DNA from: an uncultured Fibrobacter sp.
Lineage (GTDB): Bacteria > Fibrobacterota > Fibrobacteria > Fibrobacterales > Fibrobacteraceae
Direction: 5' to 3'
Assembly: GCA_934699585.1 (NCBI GenBank)
Contig: CAKUWY010000007.1
Span: 1 to 64,000 of the forward strand
DNA: 64,000 nt
The notes under the pieces: generated by a model
Database searches by the model: none
The model's input: only the letters and a program-made list of their open reading frames with translations
Told to the model about the DNA's origin: nothing
Made by a program: the position numbers and the translations under genes
Shown here: in pieces, positions 17,888 to 27,100 of the stretch
How positions within the stretch are numbered: the first letter of the stretch is position 1
Layout: the number at the start of each line of letters is the position of its first letter

Positions 17888-18553
17888 TTAAAGGAATTTC
17901 TCGAAAATATCCGGATACATACGGCACAGGCTGGTAAGCCCGCACCTGCTGATGATAAGGTGGTCTATCACGGGTATCTGGACAATCCTCCCTGCAGAGC
18001 ACATCATCCTTGTCAAATGCAGATCCTCTTCACTTGGTTCTGAACTTCCTGAAGGGTGGTTGTGGACCAGAATCACCGACACCGCACGGTCCTCTATGGC
18101 ATGGACAAATGTTTCTCTCGGATGCACCAAGGTCTGGTTCACAAGGCCGGTAGTCAGTTCGTGGATATTGATAACCACATTGGAAGAATTCAAGGTCACC
18201 AGGACCATGTGTTCCTGGTTCTCGTATTTGAGATAAGAAAGTCTAGGTTCCAAATCTTCTGGTGTAATGACATTAATGGCTCTTGCCCCAAGCATATACC
18301 GGGACGAAAGTTCCAAGCAGGCAAGAACCTTCGAAGCCTTTGCCCGACCAAGACCGCGAACTTTCAGAAGCTCCTTCATTGTCGGAAACTCGTTTACCGT
18401 TGACAAGTAGTCCGAAAGACTCCGTGACAGCTGAAACACATCGCAATTGGAGCATCCGCTACCAAGCACCAAGGCCAAAAGTTCCTCATTGTTCAGGGCA
18501 CTTACGCCCTTCTGTTGCATTTTCTCTCTGGGTAAAAGATTCTGTTCGCTCAC
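17888..18553 (-). CDS. radC: RadC-family JAB-domain protein
   Basis: The 221-residue protein has an N-terminal helix-hairpin-helix-like region (residues 1-95) and a C-terminal MPN/JAB domain with the metal motif HNHPSG at His164-His166 plus a downstream Asp. RadC proteins were named for DNA repair, but their activity remains unproven. The start is GTG at 18553, supported by AAGGAGGA six bases upstream. The size and motifs are typical. Confidence 0.9.
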   Translation of the reverse strand: MSEQNLLPREKMQQKGVSALNNEELLALVLGSGCSNCDVFQLSRSLSDYLSTVNEFPTMKELLKVRGLGRAKASKVLACLELSSRYMLGARAINVITPEDLEPRLSYLKYENQEHMVLVTLNSSNVVINIHELTTGLVNQTLVHPRETFVHAIEDRAVSVILVHNHPSGSSEPSEEDLHLTRMMCSAGRIVQIPVIDHLIISRCGLTSLCRMYPDIFEKFL

Positions 18554-18564
18554 AATTCCTCCTT

Positions 18565-18598
18565 GAAAAAAAAGCTTCTATGTATTAAACGCTTTTTT
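18565..18598 (-). terminator. possible terminator upstream of radC
   Basis: On the minus strand AAAAAAGC and GCTTTTTT flank a 15-base loop. This is a weak stem but has a T-run, and it is placed to end transcripts of the upstream peptidase gene. Low certainty. Confidence 0.3.
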
Positions 18599-18659
18599 CA
18601 AGAGAAATAAGCCTGGTAAATAAAAATTTTACACAATCAAGCGAAAGAGATGTAAAAAA

Positions 18660-19688
18660 CTAACGGGAAACCTGTTCCCATAACTCACGAGATGTTACAC
18701 CGTAGTGTTCCTTGAGGGATTTGTCCACATCGCCGCGGTAAAATTCCTGAATGCAGTCCTTGAACTTGAGAAACTGTTCTCTGGATACCAACCCAGACTC
18801 AACACGGAACATCTTCTTGACCATTTCCAGAGAATACCAGTAAAGTTTCAGAGCCTCATCGGTCCGAGATTCTCCTACGAAAGGCGCTACAAGGGCGTCC
18901 AAGGAAGGTGGCGAACCCGAAGGGCGATCCTTGTCGTTTCGGCTTCCATCCACAAGCTGGGCAATTCCCTCGTTTAGCCACAAGGGAACCTTGGCCCTTG
19001 TCATGGCACGGACAAAGGCGTGAGTCAGTTCATGGAAGATTACGGGGCGGTAAAGTTCCCTATACTTCATCATTCCAACAGGAATACGGAGTTTGCCGTC
19101 GAAAATCGCGCCCACCCACTCTGGTCTTGGACCTATTCCCTGGTATTCGGAAGACTGATACAAAACAACATGCATCTTGTTTTCGGGGCGGAAATCAAAC
19201 AGATGACACAGGGAATCGTAAGCCACTTCCAGTACAGAAAGCGCTTCCAGAACATCGTTTCTGTTCGGCCGGCCCTCGAATTCTACACGGAAATGCATGG
19301 AACGGGCAATACCCAATTCTTCCATTTCTCTAAGAAGTAATCTTGATTTTTTTTCCAAGAATTCCAGATCTTCATTTTTGTAATCCAGTGTTCCGATATA
19401 GACTATGCAATCCTCGTAGCGTTCCTGCTCGTAGAGGGCTCCTGCCAGGTGGAGCTGCAGGTTCCTGTCACCGGGATTTTTTTTCAACAAAGCTCGGACG
19501 GCTTTTTCAGCGCATTTCCAGTCCGCCGCCTCCTGGCATTCGTTGAATTCATCCACAAGACGATTCGCCTCTTCTATGACACGATTCTTTTTTGACACAT
19601 CCATGTATGTGTGTACGCCATAACCCAGGGCGACAACAGCTGCGACGATAGCGAAAAGTATTCGAAAAGGAGGCTTGCTTTGCGGCAT
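18660..19688 (-). CDS. membrane-anchored HExxH zinc peptidase (peptidase MA-like)
   Basis: The 342-residue protein begins at Met (19688), just before an N-terminal membrane helix (about 8-25). TPR-like helices (about 35-110) and a gluzincin domain with HELTH at His219-Glu220-His223 follow. The downstream LNEGIAQ segment supplies the third metal ligand, Glu. It is probably periplasmic and attached to the inner membrane. An in-frame start 24 codons upstream is rejected because it would put a cytoplasmic tail in front and begin 11 bp from the divergent ychF start. The substrate is not predictable. Confidence 0.75.
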   Translation of the reverse strand: MPQSKPPFRILFAIVAAVVALGYGVHTYMDVSKKNRVIEEANRLVDEFNECQEAADWKCAEKAVRALLKKNPGDRNLQLHLAGALYEQERYEDCIVYIGTLDYKNEDLEFLEKKSRLLLREMEELGIARSMHFRVEFEGRPNRNDVLEALSVLEVAYDSLCHLFDFRPENKMHVVLYQSSEYQGIGPRPEWVGAIFDGKLRIPVGMMKYRELYRPVIFHELTHAFVRAMTRAKVPLWLNEGIAQLVDGSRNDKDRPSGSPPSLDALVAPFVGESRTDEALKLYWYSLEMVKKMFRVESGLVSREQFLKFKDCIQEFYRGDVDKSLKEHYGVTSRELWEQVSR

Positions 19689-19771
19689 ATGAAAAAGATA
19701 GCAAGCGGAATATTCTAGATTTAGCGCCGAAAACAAAAGGTCGGCACATTTTTGTGCCATAGGAGATTATC

Positions 19772-20869
19772 ATGGGTTTCAAGTGCGGTATCGTAGGCCT
19801 CCCCAACGTAGGCAAATCGACAATCTTTAACGCCATCACCAACGCCGGCGCCGAAGCGGCGAACTACCCCTTCTGCACCATTGAACCCAACGTGGGCATG
19901 GTGAGCGTGCCGGACAGCCGCCTCGACGAACTGGTCAAGGTTTACAACCCGAAATCCATTGTCCCCGCCGTAACGGAATTTGTAGATATCGCAGGCCTCG
20001 TGAAGGGGGCTGCCCAAGGAGAAGGCCTCGGCAACCAGTTTTTAACCCACATCCGCGAGTGCGAAGCTATTATGGAAGTCATCCGCTGCTTCGATGACGA
20101 GAACATCGTGCACGTGAGCGGTTCCGTGGACCCGGTCCGAGATGTGGAAATCATCGAAACCGAACTTATCTTGAAAGACCTGGATTCCGTTGAAAAGCGT
20201 CTTGCTACCGAGGCCAAGGGCGCCCGCACCGGGAACGCCGAAGCCAAGGCCCGTCTCGCCGCCTGCGAAAAACTCCGGGACACCTTCCAAGAAGGCAAGG
20301 CCGCCCGCACCGTGATGCACGATAGCGAAGAAATGGAAGGCATCGTCAAGGACTTGGCCCTGCTTACCGCTAAGCCCCTCTTCTACTGCGCCAACGTAAA
20401 AGAAGACGACATTCTCACCGGCAACGCCTACGTGGACAAGCTGAAGGAATACGCCGCAGCAAACGGTCACGAAGTCATCATGATCAGTGGCAAAATCGAA
20501 GAGGAACTCTCGGCTATGGAACCTGCGGACAAAGCTGAATTCCTCAAGGAACTGGGCATGAAGGAGTCAGGTCTGGACGCCGTGGTGCGCAAGGGCTACG
20601 AAATTCTCGGACTGCGCACTTTCTTTACTGCCGGCGAAAAGGAATGCCGTGCCTGGACATTCCACGCAGGCTACAAGGCCCCGCAGTGCGCAGGTGTCAT
20701 CCACACCGACTTCGAGCGCGGCTTCATTCGTGCAGAAACCTTGAGCTACGCCGACTTCTTGAAGCACGGCAGCTGGAACGCCGCCAAGGAAGCAGGCCTC
20801 GTCCGCACCGAAGGTAAGGACTACCTGGTGCAAGACGGCGATATCATGTACTTCTTGTTTAATGTGTAG
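19772..20869 (+). CDS. ychF: YchF-family P-loop ATPase/GTPase
   Basis: The 365-residue protein (family about 363) starts MGFKCGIVGLPNVGKST, with Walker A at residues 8-17. A coiled-coil insert lies at about 130-200, and a C-terminal TGS-like domain contains the conserved FTAGEKECRAWT. YchF (Ola1) is an Obg-related ATPase that binds ribosomes and responds to oxidative stress. AGGAGA is 8 bases before the ATG. A TAG-type heptad array begins one base after its stop codon. Confidence 0.95.
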   Translation: MGFKCGIVGLPNVGKSTIFNAITNAGAEAANYPFCTIEPNVGMVSVPDSRLDELVKVYNPKSIVPAVTEFVDIAGLVKGAAQGEGLGNQFLTHIRECEAIMEVIRCFDDENIVHVSGSVDPVRDVEIIETELILKDLDSVEKRLATEAKGARTGNAEAKARLAACEKLRDTFQEGKAARTVMHDSEEMEGIVKDLALLTAKPLFYCANVKEDDILTGNAYVDKLKEYAAANGHEVIMISGKIEEELSAMEPADKAEFLKELGMKESGLDAVVRKGYEILGLRTFFTAGEKECRAWTFHAGYKAPQCAGVIHTDFERGFIRAETLSYADFLKHGSWNAAKEAGLVRTEGKDYLVQDGDIMYFLFNV

Positions 20870-20870
20870 T

Positions 20871-20926
20871 TAGGGGTTAGAGACTAGGATCTAGAGACTA
20901 GGTGGTAGGTTTTAGGTATTAGGGGC
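20871..20926 (+). repeat. heptad array (TAG + 4 bases), eight perfect units
   Basis: There are eight uninterrupted 7-bp units, each starting TAG followed by four varying bases (for example TAGGGGT, TAGAGAC). The array begins one base after the ychF stop codon. It is followed by GGTTTCAAGAAG and a palindromic core, an order repeated near 61 kb. Confidence 0.85.
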
Positions 20927-20941
20927 GCAGGTTTCAAGAAG

Positions 20942-21037
20942 TGTCATCCTGGGCACGAAGGGCCCGGGATCCATTCTTTTCGTACCTGCGCTTGTATAAA
21001 ACAGTATGGTTCCTCGGCCTTTCGGCCAAGGATGACA
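20942..21037. repeat. palindromic element between TGTCATCC and GGATGACA
   Basis: A 96-bp unit starts TGTCATCC and ends GGATGACA, the same outer motif as the GIY-YIG cassette. It contains GGGC/GCCC and GGCC/GGCC hairpins and a GGATCC. There is no gene inside. It looks like a non-autonomous relative of the cassette, and heptad arrays flank both sides. Confidence 0.65.
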
Positions 21038-21039
21038 TT

Positions 21040-21074
21040 ACTCACAACTCATTACTGATAACTCACTACTATTA
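21040..21074. repeat. heptad array (ACT + 4 bases)
   Basis: Five 7-bp units begin with ACT (ACTCACA, ACTCATT and so on). On the other strand this is the TGAGT-type array seen near 60.8 kb. Its last unit contains the stop codon of the minus-strand membrane protein gene. Confidence 0.7.
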
Positions 21075-21674
21075 GCTCTTACCCTGTTCTGCCACATTTT
21101 TCGCAGAACGTTTCGCCCGTAAGTCATCTATAATCGGGCGGGCAATGCAGGCCAGGTTCATGGCTGTTCCGATAAGAATCAAGACGCTTGCGCAGTAAAT
21201 ACCCACTCCCGGATCTACGCGAAGTACATTCATACCGATCGTATTACAAAGAGCCCCGATTTGGGAAAGTACCGCCCATAGCGAGAACATAGAAAGCATG
21301 CCCAAAGCAAGAGAGCCTAGGGAGGCGTAATAGCCCAAAGGCGCAAGCAGGGCAAAAACCGCAGCCAAAAACAGCGCCGCCGTAATCCCGAACAAATGAA
21401 GCATAGGCTCCATCTTCGGGAAGTTAGGGATAAAATCCTTGAACCGTTCAATAGACCTAGGATTACCCTCTTCCATCTTTTTTAGCAAGCTCGTCGCCGG
21501 TTCCTTGAGTTCCGTACCCAAGTCAAGTCCGAGAGCTATCTCGTACATAGAGGGTTCTGCAATGACCTGATCGGTGCAAGACACATTTGCTAGCGGCATC
21601 AACAAACCCAAAATGGCCAAAAGGTAAGGCAGGCCAACCAACTTCTGAAAAAGCCGAAAGAACTTGTTGGGCAT
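21072..21674 (-). CDS. membrane protein of unknown function
   Basis: The 200-residue protein has an N-terminal helix ending in LANVSC, a loop of about 70 residues outside the membrane, then three hydrophobic helices (about 95-120, 123-145, 155-178) and a basic C-terminal tail. No family is recognised. Its ATG overlaps the stop of the FGE-domain gene (TAATG), so they form an operon and may act in the same envelope process. Confidence 0.65.
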   Translation of the reverse strand: MPNKFFRLFQKLVGLPYLLAILGLLMPLANVSCTDQVIAEPSMYEIALGLDLGTELKEPATSLLKKMEEGNPRSIERFKDFIPNFPKMEPMLHLFGITAALFLAAVFALLAPLGYYASLGSLALGMLSMFSLWAVLSQIGALCNTIGMNVLRVDPGVGIYCASVLILIGTAMNLACIARPIIDDLRAKRSAKNVAEQGKS

Positions 21675-24082
21675 TACTTACCTATGACATCCAGCGGGTA
21701 AACGCAACGGAATCCGAGGGCTTCGGACCAATACCTGGGGTCTTCGTCATCACGAACAGACATGTTTAAAAGCTTTTCCTTGTCTTTCCAGGAACCGCCC
21801 TTGTAAACCCTAGTAGAACCCAAAAGAGCTCCCGTCGGGTTAGAAGATTCAATCCAGAAGGAAAGCATAAAGTACTTGTCGCGGGTCCATTCGGCCACAT
21901 TGCCGGACATGTCATAAATGCCCCAGGCATTGGGTTTCTTGGTAGCCACCTGTTGCGGTCCATAGGCTTCATCTTCTTTACGCTTGTTGTAGGAGTTTTC
22001 CCTGTAGATGGCGTAAACGGACGGATCCGGGACAGAATCAAGAACCCATGGTGCTCCCTCTATGCTTCCAGCACGGCCAGCAAATTCCCACTGGGCCTCT
22101 GTCGGCAAGTCTCCACCGTTTACCTGGCACACCTTACGGGCGTTTTCCCAGTTGATATTGTGGACCGGTTTTTGCGGGTGGAAGAAGGTTGACTTGTCCT
22201 TGACCCGTTCGGAGGAATCAACACGGAGCATAATCTTCTCCATGAGTTCCTGAGTCATTTCGGTCACCATCATGGCAAAGGGAGACATTTCCACCACATT
22301 GCCGTAGTAGCGGAACGAGCCAGAATCCAGAACCACCAGCTTGCCACGGAGCGGATCGTTCACGATTTTCTTTGCAGGTTCGGCCGGGCTTGAAGACGAA
22401 GGCATCTCCACCGAGGAAGAACTGACCACAGCCCCGGACGAAGAGGAAACCTCCTCTACCGCTGGAGGAACGGGCTTCGGGAACAACCAGTCCTGGACTT
22501 CCTGCTGTTCAAAGATATACTGGGGCAACATGAAACTGCCCTGGGCTTCAATAATCTGGTCGGCGACCTGGATTTCCAGTTTTACATAGCGATAATGATG
22601 CCTCGTGAGGCCATCTTGTCCATAAATCCACACGGGCTTGTTGTTCTGCAAAGACACGATAATCCTAGCGCTCCCGTCCGAGGCGGCAAGAAGCGCCGCC
22701 AAAGAATCAGAAGCATAGCCCGGAACATGTCCTTTCCAGGTTACGTCGTAACGGAAAACGGGCTGACTAAACTTGAGGATCAGGAAATCCGCCTGGGCCT
22801 TTGCCTGGACAGACGCTATAGCCGATGCGCTAGAAGACGCGGGCAGAATTGCAGCCGGAGCGACCGTAGAATCAGCTTTAACTGTAGAGTCCGAAGCAAC
22901 CGTTGAATCAGCAGCAACCGCAGAATCCGTTGCAGCCACAGATTCCGCCGCAGGGGCAGGGACAACAGGATAGACCAGGACAGCACCAGCAGGTTCTGGC
23001 AAGGTTGTAACAGTGTCGTAGAAAATTGAATCGGGCACCAGGTAAAAGCGGGCCGGTAGCGCGTGGAGACTATCGAATTTCTGCTTGAAGGCCTGGTCGA
23101 TAGCAGAAACACCAGACAGCTTTGACTTACGCCACAAGTCCAAGGCCTCCGTATGCACCACATCGTAGCGGGTCGAATAGGCCTTGTAAGTAGGATCGGT
23201 CTCGTCGATTCCCACAGAAACCGCCAGTTTCTTAGGAGGATACACCTTGGCAAAATCGTTGGTATCTATAGAATTCAGCACCGAAATAAGTTCTCCAACA
23301 TAGTTATCGTAGAGAACTTCCGTATATTCAAGATTCGGGGTGGCAGCAATCTGCTCCACCGTCACAGAAACAGGACTTGTCGCAGGCGCGACCGATTGAA
23401 TCTGAACAAGATTGGGTTTGAAAAGCAAAGTCTTTCCACTCTGGACCATTCCAATATCCGTAAACGGTATAAAACCGTCTGCCGAGAATACAAAGGCATA
23501 GGGACCGGGTGCTACTGGAGAAATGGTCTTACCCACATTGCGAAGCCTGCTGTCCAGAGACGATATCTTTATGGCCTTGATGGAACTTTCCACCTTGACA
23601 ACACCCGGGAGCGGGTCTTCGTTCAGCACCTGCCAACGACCGTTCTTCATGAAAAGCAGCTTGGGCACTCTAGGAGAATAGATGTAGTCCTTGTCGAAAT
23701 AGATATCCTTTTCATCCTGGAACGCCTTGGAATTCTTGGTAGGGTAAAAACGCAACCGAATCACATCAAATGCAGTGAGGTGGTTCTTTTCCAGACTAAA
23801 GGCATGAAGCCGTCCATAATTCGCAGGATCGACCTTCCCTTGGATCCAGTAGTATTCCTTGGGGGTTTTCTTGTGACGCAAAAAGAGGGCGTTTTCCTTC
23901 AAGGGCAGCGTAGGTGCAGTAGTCGTCACCGAACCAGGTATCCTGATGGCCATTTCGGGAAAGGGCTCAAAGAGTTCCCCGACCTTGTACTGTTCCTCGG
24001 CCACCCTAAACATCTTGTCGCTATCGGCAAGAGCCAACACCGGCAACAAAAGCAAAACGGGCAGAATGCGCAACAAATGCAT
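21674..24082 (-). CDS. secreted protein with C-terminal formylglycine-generating-enzyme (FGE-sulfatase) domain
   Basis: The 802-residue protein has a signal peptide (1-19), a long region of unknown fold (20-380), an Ala/Asp/Ser/Thr-repeat linker (AADSTVASDSTV type), a second globular part, a poly-Ser linker typical of Fibrobacter-like secreted proteins, and an FGE/SUMF1-like domain (about 585-800). That domain carries the family motifs TEAQWEFAGRAG, YDMSGNVAEWT, VYKGGSW and a terminal GFRCV. In many bacteria this fold is a structural part of lipoproteins rather than a sulfatase activator. AGGAG precedes the ATG at 24082. Confidence 0.75.
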   Translation of the reverse strand: MHLLRILPVLLLLPVLALADSDKMFRVAEEQYKVGELFEPFPEMAIRIPGSVTTTAPTLPLKENALFLRHKKTPKEYYWIQGKVDPANYGRLHAFSLEKNHLTAFDVIRLRFYPTKNSKAFQDEKDIYFDKDYIYSPRVPKLLFMKNGRWQVLNEDPLPGVVKVESSIKAIKISSLDSRLRNVGKTISPVAPGPYAFVFSADGFIPFTDIGMVQSGKTLLFKPNLVQIQSVAPATSPVSVTVEQIAATPNLEYTEVLYDNYVGELISVLNSIDTNDFAKVYPPKKLAVSVGIDETDPTYKAYSTRYDVVHTEALDLWRKSKLSGVSAIDQAFKQKFDSLHALPARFYLVPDSIFYDTVTTLPEPAGAVLVYPVVPAPAAESVAATDSAVAADSTVASDSTVKADSTVAPAAILPASSSASAIASVQAKAQADFLILKFSQPVFRYDVTWKGHVPGYASDSLAALLAASDGSARIIVSLQNNKPVWIYGQDGLTRHHYRYVKLEIQVADQIIEAQGSFMLPQYIFEQQEVQDWLFPKPVPPAVEEVSSSSGAVVSSSSVEMPSSSSPAEPAKKIVNDPLRGKLVVLDSGSFRYYGNVVEMSPFAMMVTEMTQELMEKIMLRVDSSERVKDKSTFFHPQKPVHNINWENARKVCQVNGGDLPTEAQWEFAGRAGSIEGAPWVLDSVPDPSVYAIYRENSYNKRKEDEAYGPQQVATKKPNAWGIYDMSGNVAEWTRDKYFMLSFWIESSNPTGALLGSTRVYKGGSWKDKEKLLNMSVRDDEDPRYWSEALGFRCVYPLDVIGK

Positions 24083-24192
24083 AATCGCTCCTGTAAATTC
24101 TCCTAGACGTCGCCTCTCGGCGGCTATTTTCAGAAAAGATAATTACTTGGGGCGATTTTCATAACCGGAAAGCCGCTCCAACAGCCGAAAAA

Positions 24193-27100
24193 TCAGCTAT
24201 TTACGCCCATTTTCAGCAAATAACCGCCCTGGCTACCGCCGGTGGGGCCCAATTCCACCTTCCAGTCCGCCATGCGGATAATGTCGGGGTGGTGCTCGAT
24301 GACAATCAGGGTATCGCCACGGGCAGACAGACGGCGCAGCAGGTTCCAGAGAATCTGGATATCCTTCAGGTGGAGCCCCGTAGTGGGTTCGTCCAGAAGA
24401 TAGACCATCTCCCCCGCCGATTTCCGGGAAAGTTCCGCCGCAAGTTTCAGCCGCTGGGATTCGCCGCCCGAAAGGGTGGTGACCGGCTGGCCCAGCCTCA
24501 GGTAGCCGAGGCCCACGTCCCGCAGGCATTCCAGCTTGGGCAAGATTTTCGGCTGGTCCTTGAAGAACTCGCAGGCTTCGTCGATACGCAGGTCCAAAAC
24601 GTCGGCGATGTTCTTGCCCTTGAAAGTAACCGTAAGGGTTTCCTGATTGTAACGCTTGCCACCGCAGACTTCGCAGGTTTCCCAGATGTCCGAAAGGAAA
24701 TGCATTTCCACCGAGATGGCGCCGCGACCTTCGCAGGCCTCGCAGCGGCCACGGGCCAAGTTGTAACTGAAACGGCCATAGTCAAAACCCTTCACCTTGG
24801 CCTGTGGCAGTTTGGCGAATAGCTTGCGTATGTCGTCAAACACGCCCGTGTAGCTCGCGGGCGTGCTGCGAGGCGTTCCAGAAATGGGGCTCTGGTCCAC
24901 CAGCAACACCTCGCCGCTTTGCTTCTTGCGACCTCGTGCCTGGAAAATCTTTTTGAGGGCCGGGAAAATTTCGTCTACCACCATGGAGCTCTTGCCCGAG
25001 CCGGACACGCCACAGACCACGCTAATGGCGCCCTTCGGGAACTTGACAGACAAGTTCTTCAGGTTATTTTTCTTGAGCCCCTTGAACTCGTAGAACTCCG
25101 AATCTTCGGTAACGGGGCGAACCGCCATCTGGTTGGTCACGGGGATAGAACCCGTAAGGTACTTGACAGTCTCGCTCCGGGGGAACTGCTGCAGGGCGTA
25201 GGGCTTGGAAAGTTGCTTTGGAGAGCCTTCCGCCACCACCTCGCCGCCAAATTCACCAGCAGCAGGACCCATATCGATAATGTGGTCCGCCGCCTGCATC
25301 ATCTTCATGTCGTGTTCCACCACCACTAGGGTGTTTCCCAGGTCCCGCAGGCGGTACAGGGAATCCAGCAGCTTGGCGGTATCGCTTTCGTGGAGGCCTA
25401 CCGTGGGTTCGTCCAAAACGTACAGCACTCCTTCGAGACCGCTACCGATCTGGCTTGCCAGGCGGATACGCTGGGACTCGCCACCGCTGAGGGTGTCGCC
25501 TGCACGGTCAAGCCCGATGTAGCCAAGTCCCACGCTGATAAGAAATTCCAGACGGCCGATGATTTCACGGAACAGGGGCTCCGCTACCGTCTTCTTGCTT
25601 TCGCCGTTCTTTTCGCCCTTGAAATTTACATGGGTGAACCAGTCCAGGGCCTCGGAAATACTCATGTGGTGGACATCCATGATATTCTTGCCCGCGATGC
25701 GCACGGCAAGGTATTCGGGCTTGAGCCTTTCCCCGTGGCAATCGGGGCAGACTTCGCCATCCTTGAAATGTCCAAGACCAAGGCAGGTATCGCAGGCGCC
25801 CCAGTGGGTATTGAAACTGAAATGCTTGGGGTTGAGGGCAGAATCCATGTACCAGCCGCAATCAGGGCAGCCCGGCTTTTCGGAACAAGCGAGGCGTCCG
25901 CCCTTTTCGTCTTCTACATACAGGATTCCATTTCCGTCGCGGTAACCCCGTTCAAAGGCCTCTACCAGGCGGGCACGGTTGGATTCCTTGACCACCACGC
26001 AGTCCACCACGGCCAAAAGCTGACGCTCCCGGGTAGGGATTTTCGGCAACGGGAGCTCCACCAGTTTCTTGCCCAGGTAAGCCTTGCGGTATCCCTTTTC
26101 CGTCAAAATTTTGGACAACTTAATCACGTCGTTGATTTCGAAGGGAGCAAGCACCGTCACCATCTTGTTCAGGTCACGGTCAAAGGCATACTGCATCAGG
26201 TCACCCGCGGAGTACGAATCCACGGGTTTCCCGCAATGCAAGCAATGCGGCGTGCCGACCCTCGCCCACAAAATGCGGAAATAGTCGTAAATCTCGGTGA
26301 GGGTCGCCACCGTACTCCGCGGACTCTTGCTGGCGCTTTTCTGATCGATGGCGATAGCCGGGGCAAGTCCCGTGATGGAATCGATACTCCCGTGGTCAGG
26401 ACGGCCAAGGAATCGCCGGGCGTAAGTACTGAGGGTCTCCACAAAGCGACGCTGGCCCTCGCTAAAGAGGGTATGGAAAGCGAGGCTGGACTTGCCCGAA
26501 CCCGAAACTCCGGTGATTACCGTAAGCTTGTGCCGGGGAATGGTGACGTCGATGTTTTTCAAGTTGTGCTTGCGGGCACCGTGTACCTCCATATCCAGGG
26601 AGTAGGCCTCCCCCGCCTTGAGGGACCTGTCGAACTGCTTGTTCTCCCCATGCTTTTTCGAAAGCACAGGCGCCAGGTATTTGCCGGTCTGGCTTTTCTT
26701 GTTCTTTACAATCTGCTCCGGAGTGCCTACGGCCACGATGCGTCCGCCGCCCACACCCGCTTCGGGCCCGAGGTCGATAATCCAGTCGGCGCACTTGATA
26801 ACGTCCAGATTGTGCTCAATGACCACCACGCTGTTCCCGAGACTCCGCAAGCGGTTCAGGCATTCCAAGAGCCTGCGGATATCTTCAAAGTGCAGCCCCG
26901 TAGTGGGTTCGTCCAACAGGTAAAGGGTCTTGCCCGTACCCGGGCGACGCAGTTCCGAAGCAATCTTGATGCGCTGGGCCTCGCCGCCGCTGAGGGTGGT
27001 AGAAGGCTGGCCAAGCGTCAGGTAACCCAATCCAACTTCCTTGAGCAGGTTCAAGGGTTCTGCAATCTTCGGCAGGTCCTTGAAAAATTCAGCCGCATCG

